Below are positions 27,913-37,034 of a DNA stretch of 64,000 bases, in pieces. The DNA comes from Granulicella mallensis (GTDB taxonomy: Bacteria; Acidobacteriota; Terriglobia; Terriglobales; Acidobacteriaceae): NCBI RefSeq assembly GCF_014203225.1, contig NZ_JACHIO010000010.1:1-64000 (forward strand), in the 5' to 3' direction. Both the position numbers and the translations under genes were made by a program. Below the pieces are notes generated by a model that saw nothing but the letters and a program-made list of their open reading frames with translations, was not told the DNA's origin and made no database searches. Positions within the stretch are counted from its first letter, which is position 1. The number at the start of each line of letters is the position of its first letter.

Positions 27913-29036
27913 GCTGTCACCTGCAGGCTGTTTACTTCGGACATCATCGCTGCGGCGGCTTCGAGCAGCTCGGCTTCGCTGACGTCGCGGACGACGGTTG
28001 CGTCTCCGATGCCAAGGGGCAGAACGAAGGAGCGTGCTCCACTGCGGTTCTTCTTGTCCTTGGCTGTCAGTGCGACGAGCTCCGTGGCATTTGTGGTAAA
28101 GCTGCGCAGGGGGCCATAGGCCCGGACGACGCGTTCTATCTGGGCCGCTTCGTCAGCGGTGATGAGGTTGCGATGGGCCGCTATGCCAGTGGCAGCAATC
28201 ATGCCCCAGGCGATGGCCTCGCCGTGCAGTAGTTGTTTGTACTGTGTCGCGGCTTCGATGGCGTGGCCGAGGGTGTGGCCGAGATTGAGAATCATGCGCA
28301 GGCCCAACTCGCGTTCGTCCGCGCTGACGACATCGGCTTTGACGCGCACGCTGTCAGCGACGACGCGGGTCAGGGCGTCGCGATCGCCACGCAGTACGGC
28401 TGCGCTTTCGGTGTCCAGGAAGTCGAAGAGGGCACGGTCGCGGATGATGCCCGCCTTCACAGACTCCTGCAGCCCTGCACGCAACTCAGCAGGGGGGAGA
28501 GAGGAGAGGATGCTGGTATCGGCGTAGACCGCGAGCGGATGATGGAATGCGCCGGCGAGGTTCTTACCTGCGGCGAGATTGACGCCGGTCTTGCCGCCGA
28601 TGGAGCTGTCGACCTGTGCCAGCAGCGTGGTCGGCACCTGCACATAGCGAATGCCGCGCATGTACATCGCGGCGAGGAAGCCGGTCATGTCGCCGATGAC
28701 GCCACCTCCGAAGGCCAGGAGGATGCTGTCGCGGTCCGCGCCGTGCTGGGCCATCTCTTCGGCGAGGCGTTCGACTGTGGCGAGGCGCTTATGCTGCTCG
28801 CCTGCGGGAACACTGAGAAGTACGGGGGCGAAGGGGAAACCGCTCGCAAGGCGTTCGCCGTGCAGCTTCCAGATCTCCGGCGAGGTGACGACGAAGACGC
28901 GCTGCTTGCCAGCGCTCAGGCCGCCGTTGAGCAGGGAGTCGACGCGGGCTCCGATATGGGGCAACAGGTCGCTGCCGATCTCGACCTCGTAGGTGGAGGA
29001 TGCTGTGCGTACTGCAATCTTTGTGTTGTTGCTCAT
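27909..29036 (-). CDS. aroB: 3-dehydroquinate synthase
   Basis: 375 residues. It converts DAHP to 3-dehydroquinate with NAD and a divalent metal. Motifs: [48 protein letters not shown] carries the nucleotide site and catalytic Lys, and [13 protein letters not shown] the metal-binding His. First gene of the aroB-menG-CDF run. Confidence 0.96.
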   Translation of the reverse strand: MSNNTKIAVRTASSTYEVEIGSDLLPHIGARVDSLLNGGLSAGKQRVFVVTSPEIWKLHGERLASGFPFAPVLLSVPAGEQHKRLATVERLAEEMAQHGADRDSILLAFGGGVIGDMTGFLAAMYMRGIRYVQVPTTLLAQVDSSIGGKTGVNLAAGKNLAGAFHHPLAVYADTSILSSLPPAELRAGLQESVKAGIIRDRALFDFLDTESAAVLRGDRDALTRVVADSVRVKADVVSADERELGLRMILNLGHTLGHAIEAATQYKQLLHGEAIAWGMIAATGIAAHRNLITADEAAQIERVVRAYGPLRSFTTNATELVALTAKDKKNRSGARSFVLPLGIGDATVVRDVSEAELLEAAAAMMSEVNSLQVTA

Positions 29037-29123
29037 CTTTATGAGGATATCGCGCCGCGTCGGATTTGGTTTACGCGGGGGAGAGAGGGGATCTTGTAGA
29101 GCAGAGAGCGATGAGGGATTGAG

Positions 29124-30041
29124 CTAAGAGGAGATTGGTTGTGTCGCGGGGCGGGTGAAGAGCAGAGACGCTCCGATGGTTACGCTGAGCAGGCCTGCGA
29201 TTACCGCAAGCGATACCAGGGGGCCGATCTCAATCCAGGCGCCAAGCAGCATCTTGATGGCCGCGAAGGCCAGTACAGCCGCGAGTCCGAAGTGTAGAAA
29301 GCGCAGCTTGGCGAGCATCGCCGCGAGTAGTACGTAGAGCGAGCGAAGGCCCATGACCGCCATGATGTTTGAGGTGTAGGCGAGGAAGGGCTGGCGCGTG
29401 ATGCTCAGGACCGCAGGGATGGAATCGAGGGCGAAGACGATGTCGGTAAGTTCGACGGCGACCAGCGCCAGCAGCAGGATGGTGCCCATTACGCGGCCGT
29501 TCTGGCGGACGAAGAAGTGGTCCTGGCTTTCGCTGATCGGGGAGAGCGTGGAGAGCCAGCGAATCCAGCCGGGGGTCTGGGTGGCGTCGTTCGGGTTTTC
29601 GGGGCGGAGCAGGCGGATGGCGCCGAACAGGAGAATAGCGCCGAAGGCGTAGCTGATCCAGTGGAAGCGGTGCAACAGGCCGAGGCCCGCGGCGATAAAG
29701 GCGCCACGCATGACGATGGCTCCGGCGACACCCCAGAAGAGAACGCGTGGCTGACGGACCTCCGGAATGCGGAAGAGCCGAAAGAGCAGCAGGAAGACGA
29801 AGAGGTTATCGATGGAGAGCGCTTCTTCGATCGCGTAGCCGGCCAGATACTGTACCGCTCCGGCGGAGGTATAGAAGCGCACTAGAACGGCTGCGAGCGA
29901 AAGCGCGGCGGCGACCCAGAGGATGGTCGCGTAGATGGCCTTGCGTTTGGTGTTGGGGACCGCGAGGTGCAGGAGGTATTCAAGTGCCAGGAGAGCGACG
30001 ATGGCGACGTGAAACCAGATCCAGTGGGAGAGAGGTGTCAA
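29124..30041 (-). CDS. TerC/Alx family integral membrane protein
   Basis: 305 residues with about nine transmembrane helices. The pattern EEALSIDNLFVFLLLFRLF (about residues 71-90) and the symmetrical VELTDIVFALDSIPAVLSIT, with paired acidic residues inside helices, define the TerC family, whose members export Mn2+ (Alx, MeeF) or load metal onto secreted proteins. It follows the glutaminyl-cyclase-like gene by 40 bp. No yybP-ykoY-type riboswitch is seen in that short gap. Confidence 0.92.
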   Translation of the reverse strand: MTPLSHWIWFHVAIVALLALEYLLHLAVPNTKRKAIYATILWVAAALSLAAVLVRFYTSAGAVQYLAGYAIEEALSIDNLFVFLLLFRLFRIPEVRQPRVLFWGVAGAIVMRGAFIAAGLGLLHRFHWISYAFGAILLFGAIRLLRPENPNDATQTPGWIRWLSTLSPISESQDHFFVRQNGRVMGTILLLALVAVELTDIVFALDSIPAVLSITRQPFLAYTSNIMAVMGLRSLYVLLAAMLAKLRFLHFGLAAVLAFAAIKMLLGAWIEIGPLVSLAVIAGLLSVTIGASLLFTRPATQPISS

Positions 30042-30081
30042 GGTGAGAGGTGATCCTCTTCTTTAGTGCTGAGCTATTTCT

Positions 30082-31017
30082 TTAGTGCTGATCGATGAGC
30101 TTGACGACGTCCAGAAATAGATCGGCCGAGACCTGCAGGCTTGCCGGACTGATCTTGTCGATGGTGTCCTTTTCTGTGTGGTGAAAGGCCTCGGGGTCCT
30201 GCGCGGTTCCGTACTGGTAGTCAATGATGTCGAGGACTGGAACGCCGCGCTGCTTGAAGGGCAGGTGATCGTCTTCGATCGCCTGAGAGTCGCGGAAGAG
30301 ATAGCTGACGTGGCCGGTGTCCTTGCCGGACTTTGCCAGGAGGTCGAGCAGCCAGGGGGTCGAGTTGCTCTCCCTGGTGATGTTCATGCTCTTCCAGCCG
30401 ATCATGTCGGCGACAATGAAGGCCTTGATGTGGCTGATGGTACCGTCGCCCGACCACTTGGCGGCGAGGTGGCGCGTGCCGTAGAGGGAGTCGGAGCTGG
30501 ACCATTCCTTGATGGCTTCTTCGCCGTCGTCGAAGACCAGCCAGACGGAGTAGCCTTGCGGCGGATGCTCGCGATAGTACTGGCCGAGCGCGATGAGCAG
30601 AGCCGTGGTGCAGGCGCCGTCATTGGCTCCGAAGAAGTTGATGTCCTTGAGCGGGTAGTTGGTCTCGTAGTGCGTGGCGAGAACGATGATACCGTCCTTC
30701 TTGCCGGGAAACTTGACGATGTAGTTCGTCATGCTGAGCTGCCCGATGGGCGTATTCGCGGAGAAGTTGTCGGTGACGAGGTTGCCCTTGGCGGCCTCAG
30801 GCTTGAAGTGCTGCTTGATGAAGTTTTCCGCGGCGGCATGGCCGGGCGAGCCGATGTAACGCTTCGGCGCGGCTGCAAGATATTCCTGCGTAAGCTTGTA
30901 GATGGCCTGGCCGGAGACGGCGTGTGTCTGGGCTTTGGCTGATGGCATCGACACGCAGTAGGCTGCGAGCGCGAGCAGAACTGTCAGTTGACGCAGGGCT
31001 CTTGAGCGAAAGTTCAT
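30082..31017 (-). CDS. glutaminyl-peptide cyclotransferase-like M28 metalloenzyme, secreted
   Basis: 311 residues with an N-terminal signal peptide (cleavage near SAKA-Q). The zinc-peptidase fold is M28, but the motifs match animal-type glutaminyl cyclases: FGANDGACTTALL (metal Asp about 133), DDGEEAIKEW (Glu 166/167), DSLYGTRHLAAKW, EDDHLPFKQRGVPVLDII (Asp 250) and FHHTEKDTID (metal His). Such enzymes cyclise N-terminal Gln to pyroglutamate. I chose the ATG at 31017, which overlaps the tatC stop by one base (TGATG) and begins the signal peptide. It is the third gene of tatA/B-tatC-QC-terC. A plain aminopeptidase cannot be fully excluded. Confidence 0.85.
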   Translation of the reverse strand: MNFRSRALRQLTVLLALAAYCVSMPSAKAQTHAVSGQAIYKLTQEYLAAAPKRYIGSPGHAAAENFIKQHFKPEAAKGNLVTDNFSANTPIGQLSMTNYIVKFPGKKDGIIVLATHYETNYPLKDINFFGANDGACTTALLIALGQYYREHPPQGYSVWLVFDDGEEAIKEWSSSDSLYGTRHLAAKWSGDGTISHIKAFIVADMIGWKSMNITRESNSTPWLLDLLAKSGKDTGHVSYLFRDSQAIEDDHLPFKQRGVPVLDIIDYQYGTAQDPEAFHHTEKDTIDKISPASLQVSADLFLDVVKLIDQH

Positions 31018-31811
31018 CAGGCGGCTCCCTTTGCCTGTTTGCGCTTGTCGCGTGCCGCCGGATGGACGAGGAATGCAACGGCGACGCCGATGAAGTACAG
31101 CGCGAGCATGGGCGATGCGAAGAGGCACATGCCAATGGGGTCCGGCGTCGGGCAGATCACCGCGGCAATGAGAAAGATCGCCAGCACGGCATAGCGGAAG
31201 TGCTTCAGCAGGAACTTGGCGTCGACGATGCCGAAGAGCGCCAGAAAGAAGATCAGGATGGGCAGCTCGAAGGTGATTCCCAGGCCGAGGATCACCGCGA
31301 GGAAGAATCCCGTATAGTCCTCAATCGTAAGGATGGGGTGGAACTGCTTGCCGAAGTCCAGGACGAGTACCTTGATGGCCTCGGGCAGTACCCAGACATA
31401 GCCAAACCAGGCTCCTGCGAGGAAGAGGAGGACCGTCGCCGACATAAAAGGCCAGACGTACTTCTTTTCGTTGGCATACATGCCGGGCGAGATGAAGAGC
31501 CAGATCTGGTACAGGATGAAGGGCGAAGCCAGGATCACACCGCCGACGAACGACGTTTTGATGTAGAGGTTGAGGCCGTCCGTGGGGTGAGTGAAGTTGA
31601 GCTTGAGGCCCAGGTTCGTGACCGGGGCCTGCACGTAGTTGTAGAGGCGGACGTGGAAGACATAGGCCACGGCAAAGCCAATGAGAAGAAACCCGACGGA
31701 CCAGATCAGGCGCTTACGTAGCTCTTCCAGGTGTTCCATCAGGCTCATGCCCGGAAGTTCGGCCCGGTCCTGTACGGCGGAGCGCGCGCGGTCGATCAGA
31801 TCAGTCTCCAT
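31017..31811 (-). CDS. tatC: Sec-independent (Tat) protein translocase subunit TatC
   Basis: 264 residues, six hydrophobic segments. The N-terminal MSLMEHLEELRKRLIWS is the conserved cytoplasmic motif that reads twin-arginine signals, and FGIVDAKFLLKHFRYAVLAIFLIAA with CPTPDPI is typical of the C-terminal half. The ATG at 31811 overlaps the upstream tat gene by 11 bp. At least two proteins in this window (52689-53342, 56162-57100) carry twin-arginine signals. Confidence 0.95.
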   Translation of the reverse strand: METDLIDRARSAVQDRAELPGMSLMEHLEELRKRLIWSVGFLLIGFAVAYVFHVRLYNYVQAPVTNLGLKLNFTHPTDGLNLYIKTSFVGGVILASPFILYQIWLFISPGMYANEKKYVWPFMSATVLLFLAGAWFGYVWVLPEAIKVLVLDFGKQFHPILTIEDYTGFFLAVILGLGITFELPILIFFLALFGIVDAKFLLKHFRYAVLAIFLIAAVICPTPDPIGMCLFASPMLALYFIGVAVAFLVHPAARDKRKQAKGAA

Positions 31812-32388
31812 GTGACGCACTCTCCCGGGCGTACTCAAGCATTTCAGGTGAAACCGTCTCGGCTACAGGCTCTGTGGCCTGGGTTTCGGATTGAGGCTGG
31901 TGTTCCTCGGTGACTGGGATCGACTCCAGCAGGCCTCCGAGGGCATCGGTATTCCTGGTCTGCGGTACAGGCAGGCCGGTGGACGGAGGCATGATGTTCA
32001 ACTCACCGGAGGTCGCAATGGGCAGGGGCTTCGGGCTCTCCGTTGTCTCGGCGAGGTGCTCGGTGGAGGCGGTTTCTCCGTCGTGGGTTACCGCAGCGTG
32101 AGTCTCCTCGGAGGAGGTCTCGGAGGGAATGGCCAGATGGGGATGCTCGGGCTCTGCTATCGCGGGCGTGACCGGCGCGGCGGCTTCCATGGCGGCGATC
32201 TGTTTTTGACGATCGGCCTGCTCGGACTGGCGGAGCTCCTCTTCCATCTGCATCTTGAATTCGTTGGAAGCACGGCGGAACTCACCCACCCACTTGCCGA
32301 TCTCTCGGGCCAGGACAGGCAGTTTCTTCGGCCCAAAGAGCAGAAGCGCGAGGATAAATAGGAAGATGCTGTCGGAAAAACTGGGCAT
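31801..32388 (-). CDS. Tat translocase subunit TatA/TatB
   Basis: 195 residues. One N-terminal membrane helix (SFSDSIFLFILALLLFGP) leads to the hinge FGPKKLPVLAREIGKWVGEFRRA and an amphipathic helix, the TatA/B signature. The glutamine/alanine/glutamate-rich tail (about 130 residues) is longer than in most TatA and fits TatB or a bifunctional TatA/B. It starts the operon; the ATG at 32388 opens the conserved helix, though its ribosome site is weak. Confidence 0.88.
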   Translation of the reverse strand: MPSFSDSIFLFILALLLFGPKKLPVLAREIGKWVGEFRRASNEFKMQMEEELRQSEQADRQKQIAAMEAAAPVTPAIAEPEHPHLAIPSETSSEETHAAVTHDGETASTEHLAETTESPKPLPIATSGELNIMPPSTGLPVPQTRNTDALGGLLESIPVTEEHQPQSETQATEPVAETVSPEMLEYARESASHGD

Positions 32389-32607
32389 ACAGGCTAGATG
32401 ATACGGCATCGCAAGGATGCTTCGCACCGAAGAAACGCATGCGGTTGCTTCAATATGCAAGAAACCGCGAAACGGTTGCGGCGCTATTGCGTCCTACTCT
32501 CTATACGAATGATTGCCATCGTCTGGGACCGTATCCGGAACAGGTTCTGACTGTCCCCAGGCAATCCTGAGAAAATCATAGAACGACCAGTTATGGAGAC
32601 TCGACGC

Positions 32608-33777
32608 ATGGCCATCCCCTCTCGACAAACCTCAATTCGTTTCATCGTCGCCCTGCTGGGAGCAGTCACGGCACTCGGCCTGACGGGGTGCGGCAACTTC
32701 TTCCAATGCGAGGGGAAGCCGAGTTGCCCGGCGACGTCCACCGGTGGTGGGACGGGAACAACGAGCGGAGACTATGCCTATGTCTCCAACAGCACGTCGA
32801 GCACGAGCTCCATCAGCGTCTTTGACGTGTCGACCGGAGCGCCGCTGGCGCTTTCGAATTCCCCAATCTCCCTGGGCTATGAGCCGACCGCCATGGCCAT
32901 TACGCCGAACAATTCCTTCTTATTTGTCTCGTCCACAGTGAATACAGCGGTCTACACGTATTCGATTGGTTCAACCGGCACATTGTCGAATGTGAATGGC
33001 ACCCAAGCCGCAGTGACCCTCAATGCGTCTGCCATGGATATCTCGCCTGACAGCAAATATCTGTACGTTCTTGATTTCTCTACGGTCGGTACAAGTCTGG
33101 ACCAATATTCGATCGGCTCGAACGGTGCTCTCACGGCCGTGACGTCAGGTTTTCCGCTGCCTCTTATAGGTACCAGCGGAGCTTCGATCAAGGTCGCTCC
33201 CACGGGCGATTTCCTGGTGGTGACACTCGGCACGGCGGGGGATGTGATTGTTCCCCTTACGAACGAAGTCATCGACTCCATCACCGCGAATCCGATTACC
33301 TTTACCACTTCGACTGTTGGCGATTTTGGAGTGGCTATCGACGAAAACGATCAAGTCTACCTTTCCCGAACAGGCTCGGTCGCGGTCTATCAAGTTGCAT
33401 CGAACGGTGGTTCTTATAAGGAGATTACGAATACGGCTGCCAACTCCGATACAGGGGCAGGCAATCGTGCCATTCTGGTCAACGGAAGCAATGTATACAC
33501 TGCGAACCTGACGGCAAATAATCTTTCCGGTTTTTCGGCTACCACCGCCGGTATCCTTGCCCCATTGACAGGGTCTCCCTATGCTGGTCCATCGACGGTT
33601 GGTGCCATCGGGGTGGACAGCAGTGGCAAATATCTCGTTGCTGCGGGGTATGGCACGGCCGGGGTCCAGGTGTATGCCATTGGTTCCACAGGAGCTCTTA
33701 CGGTTTCGAGTACTACGGCGAACAACGGTACGTCCACCAGCGTACCGGTCGTGATGGCGGTGACACCCCTGCAATAG
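32608..33777 (+). CDS. beta-propeller (lactonase/YncE-like) lipoprotein
   Basis: About 389 residues. A lipoprotein signal ends at TALGLTGC-G. After a Thr/Gly-rich linker come repeated blades of the form AYVSNSTSSTSSISVFDVSTGA, AMAITPNNSFLFVSS, TYSIGSTGTLS, AMDISPDSKYLYVLD, as in 7-bladed propellers of the 6-phosphogluconolactonase-like group. No catalytic function can be read. The ATG at 32608 has GGAG 9 nt upstream; another ATG 15 nt earlier overlaps that site. Such lipoproteins are numerous in Acidobacteriota. Confidence 0.85.
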   Translation: MAIPSRQTSIRFIVALLGAVTALGLTGCGNFFQCEGKPSCPATSTGGGTGTTSGDYAYVSNSTSSTSSISVFDVSTGAPLALSNSPISLGYEPTAMAITPNNSFLFVSSTVNTAVYTYSIGSTGTLSNVNGTQAAVTLNASAMDISPDSKYLYVLDFSTVGTSLDQYSIGSNGALTAVTSGFPLPLIGTSGASIKVAPTGDFLVVTLGTAGDVIVPLTNEVIDSITANPITFTTSTVGDFGVAIDENDQVYLSRTGSVAVYQVASNGGSYKEITNTAANSDTGAGNRAILVNGSNVYTANLTANNLSGFSATTAGILAPLTGSPYAGPSTVGAIGVDSSGKYLVAAGYGTAGVQVYAIGSTGALTVSSTTANNGTSTSVPVVMAVTPLQ

Positions 33778-33829
33778 AAAGCACGACATCAACCTGCCGG
33801 GTTACCCTGTTGATGTCGCTATTTCTATT
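33774..33829 (+). terminator. terminator after the propeller lipoprotein
   Basis: Stem CGACATCAAC (33784-33793) pairs with GTTGATGTCG (33809-33818), then continues past a small internal loop with AATAGAAA / TTTCTATT. The hairpin begins at the stop codon and is followed by a T-rich stretch. Confidence 0.75.
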
Positions 33830-33865
33830 GCGCTGGATCTTCTTTCACAAAGGCACCGCCTGAAC

Positions 33866-35074
33866 ATGCTTGGTATCAACCCGAAGTCAGTTGCATTGCT
33901 TGCGGTAACAGTGATTCTTTCGCTGGGGCTGGCGGGGTGTTCGCACTTCAGGGTCAAGCCTGCGGACGCCTATGTCTACGTGACCGCGAAAGAGGACACC
34001 CTTCGAGACCGGGTGGCCCCTGTCTCGAACCGTACGGGGACCGTGTCCAATGGCGAGAAGCTGGTGGTGCTCGAACGCGCCCGGCGCTTCGTCAAGGTGC
34101 GGACGCCGCGTGGGGAAGTCGGCTGGATCAAAGAGAAGAACGTCGCCGACCAGGGCCTGGCCGATCAGTTCGAGGCGTTGCGGCTGAAGCATCTTAGCGA
34201 TCGTGCGATTACCTCTGCGGCTACTCGCGACGAGGTGTACATGCACATCGCCCCGGGCCTGAAGACGGACCGATTCTTTCTTCTGGCCGAGGGCGACAAG
34301 CTGAGTCTGCTGGGGCGTGCCACGATTGCAAAGCCTGTCACGCCCGGGGCTGCCACGCCAGCTACAAAACCGGCGGGGAATGGCCGCGCAGGCAAGGCCG
34401 GCGCAGGGAAGGACGCGGCGGCCGATCAGCCTGAAGGGCCTCCGGCGCCTGTGATGGAGGATTGGTGGCTGGTTCGGGATGCGAAGGGCGATACGGGGTG
34501 GCTTTATTCCCACCTGATCGATGTCGACGCTCCTGACACGCTGGTGCGCTACGCCGAGGGGCAGCGGATCATCGGTGCCTATGTGCTGACCATGGTGGAC
34601 GATCCCGATTCAGGCATCCTGAACAACGGGCAGACCGTTACCAGTATTCCGGAGTATCTGACCCTGCTCAGCCCCTACAAGGCGGGCTTGCCGTACGACT
34701 TCAACCAGGTTCGGGTCTTTATCTGGAATACGAAGAAACATCGCTATGAGACGGCGTTTCGCGAGCACAATATCGCAGGTTATCTGCCGGTTGTCGTAGG
34801 CGCCAATATCGATCCGTATGGCCATGCTCCGAACTCGGCGATTCAGTTGCCGGCCTTCAGCTATCGAGTGCTGGCGGGAGATGCTTCGATTCCGACGCCT
34901 GATCCGGTGACGGGAATCTACTCTCCGGCGAAGACGATCGAAAAGACGTATCGCCTGGAAGGCAATATCTGCCGGCGGATTCTGATCGCTCCTGGAACGG
35001 AGCCTCCGGCGGAGGCTCATCCTGATCCTGAGCCGGAGAAGAAGGCGAAGGAAGCTAAGAAGCGCAGGCGGTAA
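33866..35074 (+). CDS. SH3-domain lipoprotein
   Basis: 402 residues. Lipoprotein signal LSLGLAGC-S. Two bacterial SH3-like modules are visible: residues about 35-95 (YVYVTAKEDTLRDRVAPVSNRTGTVSNGEKLVVLER...GEVGWIKEKNV) and about 118-205 (DEVYMHIAPGLKTDRFFLLAEGDKLSLL...WWLVRDAKGDTGWLYSHLI). Ala/Lys/Gly-rich linkers lie between them and the end is Glu/Lys-rich. SH3b modules usually bind cell-wall peptides; the central part (residues about 215-350) is not recognised. It follows the propeller gene behind a terminator. Confidence 0.8.
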   Translation: MLGINPKSVALLAVTVILSLGLAGCSHFRVKPADAYVYVTAKEDTLRDRVAPVSNRTGTVSNGEKLVVLERARRFVKVRTPRGEVGWIKEKNVADQGLADQFEALRLKHLSDRAITSAATRDEVYMHIAPGLKTDRFFLLAEGDKLSLLGRATIAKPVTPGAATPATKPAGNGRAGKAGAGKDAAADQPEGPPAPVMEDWWLVRDAKGDTGWLYSHLIDVDAPDTLVRYAEGQRIIGAYVLTMVDDPDSGILNNGQTVTSIPEYLTLLSPYKAGLPYDFNQVRVFIWNTKKHRYETAFREHNIAGYLPVVVGANIDPYGHAPNSAIQLPAFSYRVLAGDASIPTPDPVTGIYSPAKTIEKTYRLEGNICRRILIAPGTEPPAEAHPDPEPEKKAKEAKKRRR

Positions 35075-35094
35075 CAGCCGGTAATGGAGAGCGT

Positions 35095-35175
35095 GTGTCA
35101 CTCAACCGCGGTGGCAGCGTGTTCAGCCGTGCCCTTAACGAAACAGGTGTGAACGAAACAGGCATGGCTGATGCG
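35095..35175. repeat. scrap of the dispersed repeat element
   Basis: GTTCAGCCGTGCCCTTAACG and the following AAACAG match the interior of 21120-21334 (GGCTGAAGCCATGCCCTTAA CGAAACAG) apart from a few bases. Only a short part is present, between the SH3 lipoprotein and the aminotransferase stop. Confidence 0.4.
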
Positions 35176-35199
35176 CTGCCGATTGCGAGCCACTGCCGG

Positions 35200-36378
35200 T
35201 TATGAATAGAACCGTCTGATGGCCTCGACGACCGTATCCAGTTCATCCTCACGCAGTTCCGGGTAGATTGGGAGTGCCAGAACCTCTTCCGAAGCGCGTT
35301 CGCTGATGGGGAAATCGCCTTTTTTGTACCCGAGGGATTTGAGGCTCTCCTGCAGGTGCAGCGGCAGGGGGTAATAGATTTCCGTCCCGATCTTGTGTTC
35401 TGAGAGGAAGGTTCGCAGTTCATCGCGGCGTGGAGCGCGGATTACGTACTGATGGAAGACGTGTTCGGCACGCGGATCGGTGAAGGGGAGTACCAGTCCT
35501 TCCGCTGTAGAAGTACCTACCAGGCCAGCCTCGCGGAAGTGCTGGTCGTACAGGGCGGCGAGTTCGCGGCGGCGCTGGTTTCCTGCGGCCACACGGCGTA
35601 GCTTCACTTCAAGAACGGCTGCCTGCAGGGTATCCAACCGCGAATTCCAGCCGACCTCGTCGTGGAAGTAGCGCTGCCGCATGCCGTGGGCGCGCAGCAT
35701 TCTGGCGCGTTCGTCGGACTTTGCGTCGCGGGTCGTCATCATGCCTGCGTCGCCGAAGGCGCTGAGGTTCTTGGTCGGATAGAAGCTGAACGCGGCAGCG
35801 TCGCCGAGGCCGCCGGCCACGACTCCATTCCAACTCGCTCCGAACGCCTGGGCGGCGTCTTCTACGAGGCGGAAGCCGTGTTTCTGGCCAAGGGTGGTGA
35901 ATTCGTCCATCTCCGCGCATTGGCCGTAGAGATGCACCGGCATGACCGCCGCCACCCTGCCTGCCCCCGCCGGGAGCGGGGCGTTGAGGACTTCTGCGAC
36001 TGCGTGGGGGGAGAGGTTGAAGGTGCGCTCGTCGATGTCTGCCAGGAGAGGGGTTGCGCCCGCGCGAAGGATCGAGCTGACGGTGGCAAAAAAGCTGAAG
36101 GGGGTCGTAATGACCGTATCGCCCGGGCCGATTTCAAGGGCTGCCATGGCCAGCCAGAGGGCATCGGTGCCGCTGGCACAGCCGATAGCGAAAGGCACTC
36201 CGCAGGCCGCGGCAGCGGCTTGTTCGAAGCGAGCGACCTCCGGGCCGAGGATAAAACGTTGCGATTCGCAGACAGCGGAGACGGCCGCCATCACTTCTTC
36301 ACGAATCGTAGCAAACTCGCGCGAGAAATCGAGCATCGGAACAGGTTGCAGAGAGCTTTGTCGAACGTTATGAACCAT
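35200..36378 (-). CDS. DegT/DnrJ/EryC1/StrS family aminotransferase
   Basis: 392 residues. PLP-dependent type I fold acting on keto-sugars in nucleotide-sugar and cell-surface glycan synthesis. Motifs: CASGTDALWLAMAAL (PLP phosphate site), VMPVHLYGQCAEMD, EDAAQAFGA (Asp against the PLP nitrogen) and FYPTKNLSAFGDAG (Lys forming the internal aldimine). The gene stands alone with no sugar-biosynthesis neighbours, so substrate is open. No clear ribosome site before the ATG at 36378; a start at 36336 (MLDFSREF) is also possible. Confidence 0.93.
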   Translation of the reverse strand: MVHNVRQSSLQPVPMLDFSREFATIREEVMAAVSAVCESQRFILGPEVARFEQAAAAACGVPFAIGCASGTDALWLAMAALEIGPGDTVITTPFSFFATVSSILRAGATPLLADIDERTFNLSPHAVAEVLNAPLPAGAGRVAAVMPVHLYGQCAEMDEFTTLGQKHGFRLVEDAAQAFGASWNGVVAGGLGDAAAFSFYPTKNLSAFGDAGMMTTRDAKSDERARMLRAHGMRQRYFHDEVGWNSRLDTLQAAVLEVKLRRVAAGNQRRRELAALYDQHFREAGLVGTSTAEGLVLPFTDPRAEHVFHQYVIRAPRRDELRTFLSEHKIGTEIYYPLPLHLQESLKSLGYKKGDFPISERASEEVLALPIYPELREDELDTVVEAIRRFYS

Positions 36379-36594
36379 CGTTCAACATTGTAGTTGGAAC
36401 CATTGCAGCGCAGGCTCGTCTAACCATCAGACAAGGCGTTGGAATCTCCCTCGAAGGGCTTGGCTCTATCCGGGGAGGCTTTGTCAGGGTGAATGCCTGC
36501 AAACTCTGTAGAGCTGCACGTCTTAGCTCGCGTTCTGAGTCTGAGACGGGTTGTCACTTTGGAATGTATCGCATGAAAAAGGAGATCGGCCCAC

Positions 36595-36900
36595 ATGGAT
36601 TCAAAGCCGGCACAGAACATTCAGGACACGTTTCTGAATACGGTCCGCAAGGACAAAAGCCCTATCACCATCTACCTGGTAAGCGGCGTCAAGCTGACGG
36701 GTAAGATTCGTTCGTTCGATAAGTACTCCGTCCTGCTGGAAAACAACGCGCAGGAGCAGCTCATTTTCAAGCATGCGATCTCTACCGTGGTCAGCGGCCG
36801 CTCCGGATTGCACGGCGAAAGCCGGCCTACAGAGCTGCGTGACCATCGCGTTCCGCCTACAGGCGTGGCGCCGGTGGAAGCTGTGCTGCGCAACGGTTGA
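36595..36900 (+). CDS. hfq: RNA chaperone Hfq
   Basis: 101 residues. The Sm1 motif ([21 protein letters not shown]...[16 protein letters not shown]) and Sm2 ([10 protein letters not shown]) are complete, including the Gln-Asn (NIQDTFLN) and KH residues of the proximal RNA-binding face. The C-terminal tail (about 30 residues) is Pro/Arg-rich. A GAGATC-type purine-rich site precedes the ATG. hflX follows at 134 bp, the classic hfq-hflX order. Confidence 0.96.
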   Translation: MDSKPAQNIQDTFLNTVRKDKSPITIYLVSGVKLTGKIRSFDKYSVLLENNAQEQLIFKHAISTVVSGRSGLHGESRPTELRDHRVPPTGVAPVEAVLRNG

Positions 36901-37034
36901 TCGACGAGCCTGAGGTTTGGCTGGAAACTGTCTGCAAACGAAAGAGATTCGCCAAGGGAGCTCTAGTTATGTTCCTTATGGCTTGTCGTCTCTTTTTGCG
37001 ATAGTTTGATAGTTTCTGAACAGGTTCTCAAACT

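Noticed and set aside
30042..30081. Possible manganese riboswitch before the TerC gene
   Set aside because: The gap is only 40 bp and shows no fold or conserved motif; TerC is probably transcribed with the upstream gene.
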